In this document: positions 1 to 6,488 of the stretch, piece after piece
Position numbering within the stretch: the first letter of the stretch is position 1
Layout: each line of letters opens with the position of its first letter
NCBI GenBank assembly: GCA_036501345.1
Contig: DASYAN010000094.1
Coordinates: 1-8,684, forward strand
Direction of reading: 5' to 3'
DNA from: DASYAN01 sp036501345
Lineage (GTDB): Bacteria > Chloroflexota > Ktedonobacteria > Ktedonobacterales > Ktedonobacteraceae
DNA length: 8,684 bases
The notes under the pieces: generated by a model
What the model saw: only the letters and a program-made list of their open reading frames with translations
Databases searched by the model: none
What the model was told of the DNA's origin: nothing
Position numbers and translations under genes: made by a program

Positions 1-66
1 AGCTATGATGAAGGTCGGTATGGGCACGATTGAGGCATGATCGAAGCGCATTTGTGTGAAGGAAAC

Positions 67-135
67 ATGGTACGCAAGCGCAAATATCTCATTGCTCACC
101 AGGAGTTCTCGAAAAGAGGGGAACGGTATGCGTGA
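67..135 (+). CDS. possible 22-codon upstream ORF coupled to the NDT-like gene
   Basis: A short reading frame starts with ATG at 67 behind an AAGGA-like ribosome site (59-64). It encodes a basic peptide beginning MVRKRKYLIAHQEF. Its TGA (133-135) lies just inside the next gene, whose ATG is at 128, so ribosomes finishing this frame would stop on top of the downstream start. This geometry fits translational coupling or a leader peptide. No homology is recognised and the frame is short enough to be chance, so confidence is low. Confidence 0.2.
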   Translation: MVRKRKYLIAHQEFSKRGERYA

Positions 136-589
136 TATAGAAGCACTCCAAACCTACAACGGAAATGAAACCAGCCTTTTTCTTGCAGGTGGAATTACTG
201 GCTGTCCAGATTGGCAGAAAGAGATGATTGAAAAACTGAAAGACTCGCCTTTGGTTCTCTTTAATCCTCGTCGCACCGCTTTTCCCATTGAAGAGAAGAA
301 CGCTGCAAGAGCACAGATTGAATGGGAGTATCTTCACTTGCGCAAGGCAACCGCCATTTCCTTTTGGTTTCCGTGCGAGACGCTGAACCCCATTGTGCTC
401 TATGAGCTTGGCGCATGGTCGATGACAAACAAAAAACTTTTTGTCGGCGTTCATCCTGCCTATCAGCGAGTGCAGGATGTTTGGATCCAAACGGCTTTGG
501 TGCGTCCAGATGTTCCAATCGTCGCAAGCATAGAAGAGCTGGTGCAAGAAATCACATCGTGGACAAAGAACCCTCTTGCCAACGCATAG
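128..589 (+). CDS. nucleoside 2-deoxyribosyltransferase-like protein
   Basis: Encodes 153 aa resembling the nucleoside 2-deoxyribosyltransferase-like family (Pfam Nuc_deoxyrib_tr_3 type), a small Rossmann-like fold that cleaves or exchanges N-glycosidic bonds of nucleosides or related nucleotides. Seen directly: the N-terminal strand-loop FLAGGITGCPDWQ (residues 18-30), the LFNPRR strand (44-49), a WEYLHL helix (66-71), FWFP (79-82) and LYELG (91-95). By analogy with known family members Glu93 of LYELG is the likely nucleophile. There is no signal peptide or membrane segment, so it is probably cytosolic. ATG 128 is chosen over an in-frame GTG at 56 because AGAGGGG (115-121) sits just upstream and the homology begins soon after; the 24 extra residues from GTG 56 look non-conserved. 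The true substrate cannot be read from sequence; nucleotide salvage or hydrolysis of a modified nucleotide are both possible. No neighbouring gene helps, as the next one on this strand may be broken. Confidence 0.85.
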   Translation: MRDIEALQTYNGNETSLFLAGGITGCPDWQKEMIEKLKDSPLVLFNPRRTAFPIEEKNAARAQIEWEYLHLRKATAISFWFPCETLNPIVLYELGAWSMTNKKLFVGVHPAYQRVQDVWIQTALVRPDVPIVASIEELVQEITSWTKNPLANA

Positions 590-1143
590 CAATCTTTGCC
601 CATAATACCGGATACCCTCAGTTTATTACCCACGTGGACGACCCATGTACGTCAAGCATCATGGCCCTTCGCTAAATGTGGTGAAAGCAAAATCGTTGGT
701 CAGGGTGCTGTTGAGCAGAAAGGATAGACGATCATGAACGCTTACCTCAAGAGCATCAGCTACTTCAGCGCGATGAGTCCTTTGGAAAAAAACTACAATC
801 GTAAACTTGGCTTGGCACACGCTCATTTTAAGAGACCGGAAAAGACGATTTCGTGTTTGCCTCATGCAAAGTTTACGGTTCTAGAAAAAAATAAATGACC
901 CCCTGTCTTTTCCGTTGACGTTTTCTTCCTCAACAGGATAGATCAGGAGGTCTGCTTTGCATAGTCCCTTCTTGTAAAAGCTTTTTCTTCTTTTCCTCAG
1001 AAAAGATGCCTTATAGGTTCTCCAAAAATTTGAGGTGAGCAATGAGGGCCATTTAAGCCACCCTAATAGTCACTTACCTTCTTGGAGCAGTGTTACAGAC
1101 TCTGCTAGAGCCATTGCCCATTTGACAAAAGGGAGCAAGGCTG
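590..1143. other. long intergenic stretch with no confident gene
   Basis: Between the NDT-like gene and the end of the S53 peptidase gene there is no convincing complete gene. It holds one short ORF at 734-898 (see its own entry), an 8-bp palindrome CCACGTGG (630-637) and a palindrome AAAAGCTTTT (976-985). I see no clear rho-independent terminator for either flanking gene. The part from 899 to 1143 is plain AT-leaning sequence in which I recognise nothing. Confidence 0.5.
734..898 (+). pseudogene. possible decayed start of a Crp/Fnr-type cyclic-nucleotide-binding protein
   Basis: A 54-codon ORF starts at ATG 734 with a good ribosome site AAAGGA (719-724, 9 nt away). The first 18 residues, MNAYLKSISYFSAMSPLE, resemble the N-terminal helix of Crp/Fnr cyclic-nucleotide-binding domains (typically LKSIPYFSGLSPEEL). 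After that the frame loses resemblance. The +2 frame continues with a TIVNLAWHTLILRDRK-like stretch, and another frame has FVFASCKVYG, which loosely matches the following beta-roll strands. This pattern would fit a gene broken by small indels and then truncated. The resemblance is short and made from memory, so a chance small ORF is a real alternative. Confidence 0.3.
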
Positions 1144-2760
1144 TCACCTGGTAAGTTCTGCAATAAGATTTTTTCCATCAGGTGTTCCAACTCCTGTACA
1201 AGGATCCCAATCAGGCCCGGCAGAGAACCCACCATTATCACCAAGGAGCACATCCCTGAGAGCATTAGCATTCCACAAGGCAGGCAGGTTTGAGTATAGC
1301 ATCGGATTGAGAAAACCAATACTGTGCTGACCTTGATGCATTTTACGCTGATTTGCAAGCGCTATGAGTCCTGCCCATAAGGGAGCAACGGCGCTTGTGC
1401 CACCCACGATCTGATCTACTCCATCCACACGAACTTTATAGCCCGTCTCTGGATCAGCGTCTCCTGCTACATCAGGTACTCCTCGTTTAGGGTTTTGTCC
1501 ATCCATTGGCGGAAGGGGAACATTGGCTTTAACTTGCCAAGGAGGGAGGTCAAAGACAGCACTGATGCCCCCTCCCGTTGCAGATGAAGGGCTATTGTTC
1601 CAAACCACTTCACTGGTTACTTGCCCATGTTCCGATTCCAGACGGGTTCCTCCACAACAGGTAACAAAGGGGCTAGAAGCAGGAAAGTCAACATGATTTT
1701 CCCAACCAGGTTCTCCATCGGTTGATCCTTTATCTCCTGCTGTACAAAAAACCGTGATACCAAGTACAGCGGCAAGAGCAAATGCTTGGTTCATGGTATT
1801 CATTGCTTGTGGGGTCCACTCATTTTCAGCCGCTCCCCAGCTAATTGAGATCACCGAAGGAGGAAATCTCGTGTTGAGGATGGCAGCAATAACCGCGTCA
1901 ATGAAACCCTGCTCGGTGTTCGGTGCAAAGTAGACATCGATGGCTGCTTGAGGAGCAATGGCTCCAGCAATCTCGATATCCAGGGCAACTTCTCCATCAG
2001 CGCTATCGGGATTTCCGGTGGGGCTATTTTGCATGCCATCAACAGAGACACTCGTAACTGTGGGTATCGGGGTAATCCCAAGATTCTGAAAGTAATCAAG
2101 AAGATCTTGCTGAACAAAACCTCCACCAAACTCAAGGATGGCAATACGCTGACCACTTCCATTCAAGTCTTGAGGGAAGTCATAAAGCCTTGCTACCTCA
2201 GGAGGGGTATAAGATTGCTGAACAGCATGAGCTCTAAAAATTGTTCTTTCACGATTAAATCGACGAATATGCGGTTCCGCTTGTCTTCTATTATCAGTAC
2301 CTAAAATGCTCTCAATTTTATCAGCAAGATGGGTAGGAAGGTAGAGGGGTCCTGTACGACCACGAAAGCGTGTACCTTGATGCTCATATTCGTGCAATTC
2401 AGTCGCGAGAGCATAACTTATTGCTGATGCTGTTCCACGTAAAACAATTTTGCGAGCTGGACGATCCACGTCTACAATACTGAGATTGTGGTCACGTGCA
2501 AAAGCTTTGAAACTCTCGATATCTTCCTCCTTCGCACTATGTCTCTGTATATAGTCTTCCCGGTTTAAGCGTGGAATGTCTTGCGGCTCCTTTACCTGTG
2601 CGATGCGCTCTGTAAGAGGCTCAGGCGCTGGATCTTTCAAGTAGACACTTATTTCTACACTTTCCTCTGGGTTAACTGGGCCGATGTGACGAGCCTCTAC
2701 GATAGGTGTACGTTCACTTCCAGTAAGAGGTTTGTAATGCGATGGAATGTTTCTAGGCAT
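1144..2760 (-). CDS. S53 family serine-carboxyl peptidase (pro-kumamolisin type)
   Basis: A complete 538-aa sedolisin/kumamolisin-family precursor, an acid-active endopeptidase. The N-terminal pro-domain spans about residues 30-175 (ISVYLKDP, a RTGPLYLP strand, and IESILGTDNR at its end). The mature enzyme probably begins near 179-186, just before YTPPEVARLYDFP. Catalytic residues are all visible: Glu257 and Asp261 in GEVALD, Asp343 in AGDKGS (oxyanion-hole Asp), and Ser456 in GGTSAVAP. The C-terminal calcium site is present: Asp503 in LRDV, then GPDWDPCTGVGTPDG (515-529). Length and order match kumamolisin precursors. No classical signal peptide is seen, as in kumamolisin itself; export is expected but unproven. 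The residue after Asp343 is Lys where kumamolisin has Ser. The start is supported by AAGGGGG about 8 nt upstream of the ATG. The gene stands alone, with long gaps on both sides, and likely serves extracellular protein degradation at low pH. Confidence 0.97.
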   Translation of the reverse strand: MPRNIPSHYKPLTGSERTPIVEARHIGPVNPEESVEISVYLKDPAPEPLTERIAQVKEPQDIPRLNREDYIQRHSAKEEDIESFKAFARDHNLSIVDVDRPARKIVLRGTASAISYALATELHEYEHQGTRFRGRTGPLYLPTHLADKIESILGTDNRRQAEPHIRRFNRERTIFRAHAVQQSYTPPEVARLYDFPQDLNGSGQRIAILEFGGGFVQQDLLDYFQNLGITPIPTVTSVSVDGMQNSPTGNPDSADGEVALDIEIAGAIAPQAAIDVYFAPNTEQGFIDAVIAAILNTRFPPSVISISWGAAENEWTPQAMNTMNQAFALAAVLGITVFCTAGDKGSTDGEPGWENHVDFPASSPFVTCCGGTRLESEHGQVTSEVVWNNSPSSATGGGISAVFDLPPWQVKANVPLPPMDGQNPKRGVPDVAGDADPETGYKVRVDGVDQIVGGTSAVAPLWAGLIALANQRKMHQGQHSIGFLNPMLYSNLPALWNANALRDVLLGDNGGFSAGPDWDPCTGVGTPDGKNLIAELTR

Positions 2761-2873
2761 GATAGTATCCCCCTTTGCTTGTTTGAAAGCTCATTCCCTT
2801 TCGACTATTGTCTACAAGGACCATCTACAGGCGAATTTCTTCATCTGTATATCAAGGAGCCGCGTTTATAGGT

Positions 2874-2892
2874 CTAAGCATAGATAGCTTAG
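2874..2892. repeat. inverted repeat CTAAGC / GCTTAG
   Basis: A perfect 6-bp inverted repeat, CTAAGC at 2874-2879 and GCTTAG at 2887-2892, encloses a 7-nt loop. It lies in the gene-free stretch upstream of the S53 gene, directly left of the stronger CTCTAG hairpin. Confidence 0.4.
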
Positions 2893-2910
2893 CTCACGAC
2901 TAGATGCCTT

Positions 2911-2939
2911 CTCTAGACCCTTATTGCACAGGCCTAGAG
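2911..2939. repeat. inverted repeat CTCTAGACC / GGCCTAGAG
   Basis: Arms at 2911-2919 and 2931-2939 pair over nine positions with one A-C mismatch around an 11-nt loop. Both arms contain CTAG. There is no U-tract after it on either strand, so it does not look like a standard terminator. Confidence 0.5.
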
Positions 2940-3116
2940 TTTATCCTACGACATACTATCCACGATCTAGACTGATTGGCAGTAACTCAGGTGTAAGCAT
3001 AACAATACTAGATGAAGTAGCGTAAAACATGGGAACGATCGGGATCTATGATATAACCCCACGAGGATATAAGACGCCCCGCATTTTAGGGATGACTCAT
3101 ATCTAGGTTGCCTGAC

Positions 3117-3320
3117 TTATACCTCAATCCCACCCCATCGAGCATACACCACAGCAGCAGCAAGCAGAGTATCCAGCCACGTCTGATACGGCTCCCCAGA
3201 CTCTATTGCCTTCTGCATCTCATCATAGATCTCCAGTATCGTACAAAGCGTGTGATACTCACCACACTGCTTCTCCTCCTTTTGCATTCTTAAACGTGCT
3301 TGCGTGATAGACCAAAACAT
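3117..3320 (-). CDS. hypothetical 67-aa protein divergent from the arsR operon
   Basis: An unrecognised small protein, mostly helical by composition, with a charged middle (RLRMQKEEKQ) and an amphipathic C-terminal part ending TWLDTLLAAAVVYARWGGIEV (residues 47-67). There are two Cys residues and no signal peptide. ATG 3320 is the first possible start, since an in-frame TAA lies three codons upstream. Its AGAGGA is directly adjacent to the ATG, which is too close for a normal ribosome site. A second ATG in frame lies 11 codons in, also with a poor site. The start overlaps the ATTCCT/AGGAAT dyad shared with the divergent ArsR gene, so the two could be co-regulated. The smooth, protein-like C-terminus argues for a real gene, but the weak translation signals leave it uncertain. 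Confidence 0.5.
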   Translation of the reverse strand: MFWSITQARLRMQKEEKQCGEYHTLCTILEIYDEMQKAIESGEPYQTWLDTLLAAAVVYARWGGIEV

Positions 3321-3340
3321 TCCTCTTTAGGAATATTCCT
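3319..3340. promoter_or_regulatory. candidate ArsR operator dyad
   Basis: ATTCCT (3319-3324), 4 nt, AGGAAT (3329-3334) form a perfect 6-bp dyad, directly followed by another ATTCCT (3335-3340). This also creates the palindrome GGAATATTCC (3330-3339). The cluster abuts the -35 box of the arsR promoter and covers the start of the divergent small gene, the position expected for an autoregulatory operator. Assignment to the ArsR protein is inference. Confidence 0.4.
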
Positions 3341-3369
3341 TGACAAGTATGTTCCTTTTCAGGTATACT
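3340..3369 (+). promoter_or_regulatory. sigma70-type promoter of the arsR operon
   Basis: A perfect -35 TTGACA (3340-3345) is separated by 18 nt from -10 TATACT (3364-3369). The expected transcription start, about 7 nt downstream, falls on the A of ATG 3376. This rules out the in-frame TTG at 3340 (it is the -35 box) and makes ATG 3370 unlikely, because it directly follows the -10 box. Confidence 0.8.
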
Positions 3370-3375
3370 ATGACT

Positions 3376-3726
3376 ATGAAAACAATATGGACTGCTCTGA
3401 CGGAGCCAAACCGCTTACACATTGTCGAACTTTTGCGCGATGGCCCTCTGACAGTAGGAGAAATCACCGATCGGCTGGGATTGCAGCAGCCACAGGTGTC
3501 GAAACACCTCAAGGTTCTCAGCGAGGCTGACATTGTAGAGGTCCAGCCACAGGCCAACCGGAGGATTTATAAGCTGAGGCGTGAGCCATTCCAGGAGTTA
3601 GAGTCCTGGCTCCAATCTTTTCGTCGCCTCTGGGAAGAACGCTTCGATCGTCTGGATGACTACCTACTGGAATTGCAGGCCACCGAGCAACATACCAGCA
3701 ACCGAATTGAGGATAACAATGTTTGA
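3376..3726 (+). CDS. ArsR-family HTH transcriptional regulator
   Basis: A 116-aa winged-helix repressor of the ArsR type, a DNA-binding dimer in the cytosol. Visible parts: helix 1 KTIWTALTEPNRLHIVELL (2-20), the helix-turn-helix LTVGEITDRLGLQQPQVSKHL (26-45 region) with recognition helix QPQVSKHLKVL, and the wing VQPQANRRIYKL (56-67). A C-terminal helix LESWLQSFRRLWEERFDRLDDY follows, likely for dimerisation. It has no cysteine, so it is not a classical Cys-based metal sensor. It belongs with the ArsR group found beside AHSA1/SRPBCC genes. The start at ATG 3376 is set by the promoter, giving a leaderless message; an ATG two codons earlier is the alternative. Its 3' end overlaps the next gene by 8 nt, so the two are co-translated. 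It probably represses its own operon through the dyad at 3319-3340. The inducer is unknown. Confidence 0.93.
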   Translation: MKTIWTALTEPNRLHIVELLRDGPLTVGEITDRLGLQQPQVSKHLKVLSEADIVEVQPQANRRIYKLRREPFQELESWLQSFRRLWEERFDRLDDYLLELQATEQHTSNRIEDNNV

Positions 3727-4219
3727 TTACCAATCGCTGAGCTCCCATGTTGGGGAACAGGAATTCGTAGTGGAAAGGCAATTCACTGCACCACACACAC
3801 TGATGTTTCAGGTTTTCACCCAGCCGGAGCATCTCAAGCGCTGGTGGGCACCACAGCCGTTCACCATTCCCGTCTGTACCATCGACTTACGACCTGGTGG
3901 CATCTGGCACTACTGCATGCGTTCGCCGGAGGGTCAAGATCACTGGGCACGCAGTGTGTACAGCGAGATCGTGCCACCGGAGAAGCTGATCTATACCTCG
4001 ACCTTCGCCGACGAGCACGCCAATCCCATCGAGGGGATACCAGAGCATCTGACCACCGTGATTTTCACGGAAGAGGCTGCTAAAACGAGAGTTACTGCTC
4101 GTGTCCAGTTCGCCAGTGCAGCGGCGCTTTCAGTCGCTATCGACATGGGTATGCTGCAAGGGATGAGCATGACCTGGGATTATCTGATCGGGTATGTGCA
4201 AGAGTTGCAAGCAAAGTAG
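3719..4219 (+). CDS. SRPBCC / AHSA1-domain protein
   Basis: A 166-aa protein of the SRPBCC (START-like, Aha1-C-terminal/CalC) superfamily, a helix-grip fold with a hydrophobic ligand pocket. Family marks: VVERQFTAPHTLMFQVFTQPEHLKRWWAP over residues 17-45 (the pattern with a W pair after the first helix), IDLRPGGIWHYCM (55-67), and the long C-terminal helix GMLQGMSMTWDYLIGYVQEL (144-163). ATG 3719 has a clear site GAGGAT just upstream and overlaps the arsR stop (3724-3726), which fixes the start. The in-frame ATG at 3656 is inside arsR and is rejected. Pairing with ArsR is common, and these proteins are thought to bind small lipophilic compounds or assist detoxification, but the ligand here cannot be deduced. 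The next gene in the operon, a hydrolase, is broken. Confidence 0.93.
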   Translation: MFDYQSLSSHVGEQEFVVERQFTAPHTLMFQVFTQPEHLKRWWAPQPFTIPVCTIDLRPGGIWHYCMRSPEGQDHWARSVYSEIVPPEKLIYTSTFADEHANPIEGIPEHLTTVIFTEEAAKTRVTARVQFASAAALSVAIDMGMLQGMSMTWDYLIGYVQELQAK

Positions 4220-4230
4220 AGGAGAAGACG

Positions 4231-4376
4231 ATGTCTACTGTCATTCAATGCAAGCGCTGGCACAGACACTGCCCAATGCGAACTACCGCACCCTGGCAGG
4301 GCAGACCCACATGGTCAAGGCGGAAGTCCTTGCTCCCGTCCTGGTTGAGTTCTTCGTGGAAAAGAGAACAGAATAG
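4231..4376 (+). pseudogene. alpha/beta hydrolase reduced to its start signals and C-terminal end
   Basis: Eleven nt after the SRPBCC stop there is a strong ribosome site GAGGAG (4219-4224) and an ATG at 4231 beginning MSTV, what one expects for a third operon gene. From 4242, in a different frame, the sequence encodes HSMQALAQTLPNANYRTLAG and then QTHMVKAEVLAPVLVEFF, ending at TAG 4374-4376. This is the typical end of a small alpha/beta hydrolase; the His in GQTH is the expected catalytic histidine. The roughly 200 residues between are missing, including the nucleophile elbow. The simplest reading is an internal deletion with its joint near 4240, which also put start and end out of frame. Read from ATG 4231 the frame gives a 50-aa unrelated peptide ending at 4383. 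No functional enzyme can be made. Confidence 0.75.
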
Positions 4377-4390
4377 ACGTTAATCAATCT

Positions 4391-4519
4391 AAAGGAGAGA
4401 CCAAGGCAGAAGGTATTGAGAACCAAGAAGCGAGCAGCGTTTGGGAGCGTTTATGCAGCCGGGACCACGTCGAAGCCACCGGATGTCGTTACCTCTATCT
4501 TATGCCACCACTAGTTCTT
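4391..4519 (+). pseudogene. possible fourth operon gene with a lost start codon
   Basis: A good ribosome site AAAGGAGA (4391-4398) is followed, at the expected distance, by AAG (4403) instead of ATG. The frame AAG GCA GAA GGT then stays open past 4500 with protein-like sequence (KAEGIENQEASSVWERLCSR), running into the 3' end of the convergent S9 gene. This would fit a further gene of the operon with a mutated start and a missing 3' part. I recognise no family. It could equally be non-coding spacer between convergent genes; no terminator hairpin is visible here. Confidence 0.2.
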
Positions 4520-6355
4520 TCAGCCCTGTTCCAAGACACGGTAGGCGAAGCGGAGCATCCACTCCTGGAGTTTGATAGACTGCTCGACCCCCGCAAACAG
4601 ACTGAGGTGGCCACCATCAAACCATTTGACTTCGATGGCCTTGCCGAGAGCTTTCATCTTCTCCTCATACATCTTAACTGGACGCGCCGGAGTTCGCGTG
4701 TCGTTGCATCCTTGGATGATGAGTACCGGAGCGCAGACATGCTCAACGTAGGTGATGGGTGAGCTGGCAGCGTACTGCTCCGGTTTCTCCTCGGGTGTAC
4801 CACCGAAGAGAGCCTGCTGATATCCCCTAAGGGTCTCTGCTTCATCCTCGTACTGGATCGTCCAGTCGGCTATCGGCATGCCAGCTATACCAGCCGCCCA
4901 CATTTCTGGGTATTTGCCCAGTGCCAGCAACGTCAAATATCCACCATAAGACCAGCCAGTGAGCAGGATTTGATCGGGCCTGGCAATGCCCTGCTCGATC
5001 AGCCATTTACGAGCAGCGACTATATCTTCAATTTCCAAGTGACCAAGATCGCCCAAAATCTGGCTTTCGAACTCTCTTCCAAATGTGGTTGAGCCACGAT
5101 AGTTGATCGTGAGATAGGCAAAACCGCAATCGAGCCAGGCTTGACTTCCAGGAGCAAAGCTTTCGGTTTCTACAGCCTTAGGCCCCCCATGCATTTCGAG
5201 GATTGTAGGGAACGGGCCTTCTCCGTCAGGGGTGCCTAACCACCCCTGGATCGTCTGTCCATCAGATGAGGGAAAGGTTACGGATTGCCAGGAATGACTC
5301 GATGGCACTTCGCCCGCAGCCAACACGGAGCGCATCAATATCCCCGTTGCACTGTCGAGGGCAACCAGTTGCGATGGATGAGTGGAGTCCATCCATTGAG
5401 TAAAGATCTCGCCGTTTGGACCAAAATACGTTCCCCAGGGAATAAATGATCCTCTGGGGTGCTGCAGGTGCTGCAGTGTCTTGTTTGTGATATCGTAGAC
5501 AAAGAGATGCTGGACCGCCTGTGAGAACTGACAGAGTAGAATGCGCTTTCCATCGGCTGACCAGTGCAGTGGCACAACCTCTCCCTCCAGATCGTCGAGC
5601 ACCAGATCAACACGCTCACCTGTACGGGGGTTCCAGATGAGAGGACGCTTGACCCCCGTGCGATCGGTCGTCGCCAGCAATCGAAAGTCATCTGCGAGCG
5701 GTGAGAAAGCGAGCGGCTCAATGCTGCTCTCCGGCCCGTCCCACAACTCGGTGAGCTGCTGGCCACTGGCAGTGGTCACAGCCAGCAGACTGCATCGCAA
5801 ATTGCCAGAACGTGCGGTGGAGCCTAACACGAGGATCTCGCCGTTATGGGAAAGTACTGATCCTATGACTAGTCCTGCTGCCTGGTACACCTGCCGTGGA
5901 GTGCCAAGCTGTCCCCCGGGTCCCAGGCCAAGACAGTATACCTGAAAAACTCCGGAGGTTGCTAAAGTACATGCGAGGAGGTTTCCTGCATAGCTTATAT
6001 CTATGTTAAAGGAAGAATAAAGCGGCAGGTTTGGTGTGATGTCTTCTGGAGTCCCTCCCTCAAATGGGACTCGTACAAAATGTCCGATTTCGTTGCCCTG
6101 CTTGTCATCGAGATAGTATATATAACGCCCATCAGGTGAGATGAGACCCAACAATTGACCTTCCGGCCGATTCGTCAACTGGACCTGTTCCCCAGTGGGG
6201 AGATGCCATGCATACAGTTGAGCGACACCTGAGACATTACTCACGACCAGACCACGTGTCGGTGCCGCCTTCGCAAGCTGCGTCCAGAGAATGGTTGGGG
6301 CACGAAAGCGCTGTTTCCACGATGCAGCAGCATCAACTCGAAGCTCGTTGGGCAA
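4520..6355 (-). CDS. S9 family peptidase (prolyl oligopeptidase / acylaminoacyl peptidase-like)
   Basis: A 611-aa serine peptidase of family S9. Residues about 30-350 form the N-terminal beta-propeller with repeated strand patterns such as LLGLISPDGRYIYYL, ILVLGST and VPLHWSADGKRILL, which gates access so that only peptides are cut. Residues about 355-605 are the alpha/beta-hydrolase domain: oxyanion region HGGP (389-392), NYRGS (418-422), nucleophile Ser469 in GWSYGG, Asp552 in GCNDTRTP, and His583 in DGGHLSL. The triad is complete and the length is normal. No signal peptide is seen, so it is probably cytosolic and acts on short or N-acylated peptides. It starts with TTG, not ATG: AGGAGGA lies about 5 nt upstream, and the homology begins soon after, which decides the start. 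A strong promoter sits about 50 nt upstream. The gene converges on the decayed ArsR operon. Confidence 0.96.
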   Translation of the reverse strand: MPNELRVDAAASWKQRFRAPTILWTQLAKAAPTRGLVVSNVSGVAQLYAWHLPTGEQVQLTNRPEGQLLGLISPDGRYIYYLDDKQGNEIGHFVRVPFEGGTPEDITPNLPLYSSFNIDISYAGNLLACTLATSGVFQVYCLGLGPGGQLGTPRQVYQAAGLVIGSVLSHNGEILVLGSTARSGNLRCSLLAVTTASGQQLTELWDGPESSIEPLAFSPLADDFRLLATTDRTGVKRPLIWNPRTGERVDLVLDDLEGEVVPLHWSADGKRILLCQFSQAVQHLFVYDITNKTLQHLQHPRGSFIPWGTYFGPNGEIFTQWMDSTHPSQLVALDSATGILMRSVLAAGEVPSSHSWQSVTFPSSDGQTIQGWLGTPDGEGPFPTILEMHGGPKAVETESFAPGSQAWLDCGFAYLTINYRGSTTFGREFESQILGDLGHLEIEDIVAARKWLIEQGIARPDQILLTGWSYGGYLTLLALGKYPEMWAAGIAGMPIADWTIQYEDEAETLRGYQQALFGGTPEEKPEQYAASSPITYVEHVCAPVLIIQGCNDTRTPARPVKMYEEKMKALGKAIEVKWFDGGHLSLFAGVEQSIKLQEWMLRFAYRVLEQG

Positions 6356-6405
6356 AGCTGTCCTCCTGTTCTCTAATCGGGGGTGAAGATGGATGCACTC
6401 ACAGC

Positions 6406-6435
6406 ATTATAATATACCTTGTACGAGCAGGTCAA
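6406..6435 (-). promoter_or_regulatory. sigma70-type promoter of the S9 peptidase gene
   Basis: On the minus strand a -35 TTGACC (6435-6430) and a perfect -10 TATAAT (6411-6406) are 18 nt apart. The predicted start near 6399 gives a leader of about 44 nt with AGGAGGA before the TTG start. This makes the S9 gene independent of the unknown two-gene unit upstream. Confidence 0.75.
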
Positions 6436-6488
6436 GCAACCGCATTCCCTCATGCAAAATGTTACTAAGACGGGTACACTTTCCTCAC

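Larger units (their letters stand above)
2761..3116. other. gene-free stretch rich in CTAG and inverted repeats
   Basis: No plausible gene is present on either strand over roughly 350 bases. The part nearest 2760 is the leader of the S53 gene. Between 2900 and 3106 the tetramer CTAG, usually rare in bacterial DNA, occurs six times (2900, 2913, 2934, 2967, 3008, 3103), and several copies sit in inverted repeats. I cannot name the element; a degraded mobile-element end, a structured RNA, or protein-binding sites are all possible. Confidence 0.5.

Noticed and set aside
89..592. Long minus-strand open frame opposite the NDT-like gene
   Set aside because: It is antisense to a recognisable protein with a good ribosome site and has no protein-family character of its own.
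985..1010. CTTTTC/GAAAAG dyad as a terminator for the S53 gene
   Set aside because: The stem is all A/T-rich and short, lies about 140 bases past the stop, and has no U-tract in the right orientation.
3108..3293. Plus-strand frame ending in a Leu run (LLLLLLHS)
   Set aside because: It is the antisense of the 67-aa minus-strand gene; the Leu run comes from CTC/CTT-rich complement of Glu/Lys/Gln codons, not a membrane segment.
3340..3375. Longer ArsR starting at the TTG at 3340 or ATG at 3370
   Set aside because: TTG 3340 is the -35 box itself and ATG 3370 directly follows the -10 box, so neither should be in the message.
4502..4762. Plus-strand frame starting MPPLVLSALFQ
   Set aside because: Almost all of it is antisense to the C-terminal catalytic domain of the S9 peptidase.
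5335..5945. Open frames of 130-145 codons on both strands within the S9 peptidase gene
   Set aside because: They lie inside a complete S9 gene with intact catalytic triad; composition (Ser/Arg/Pro-rich) is that of shadow frames.
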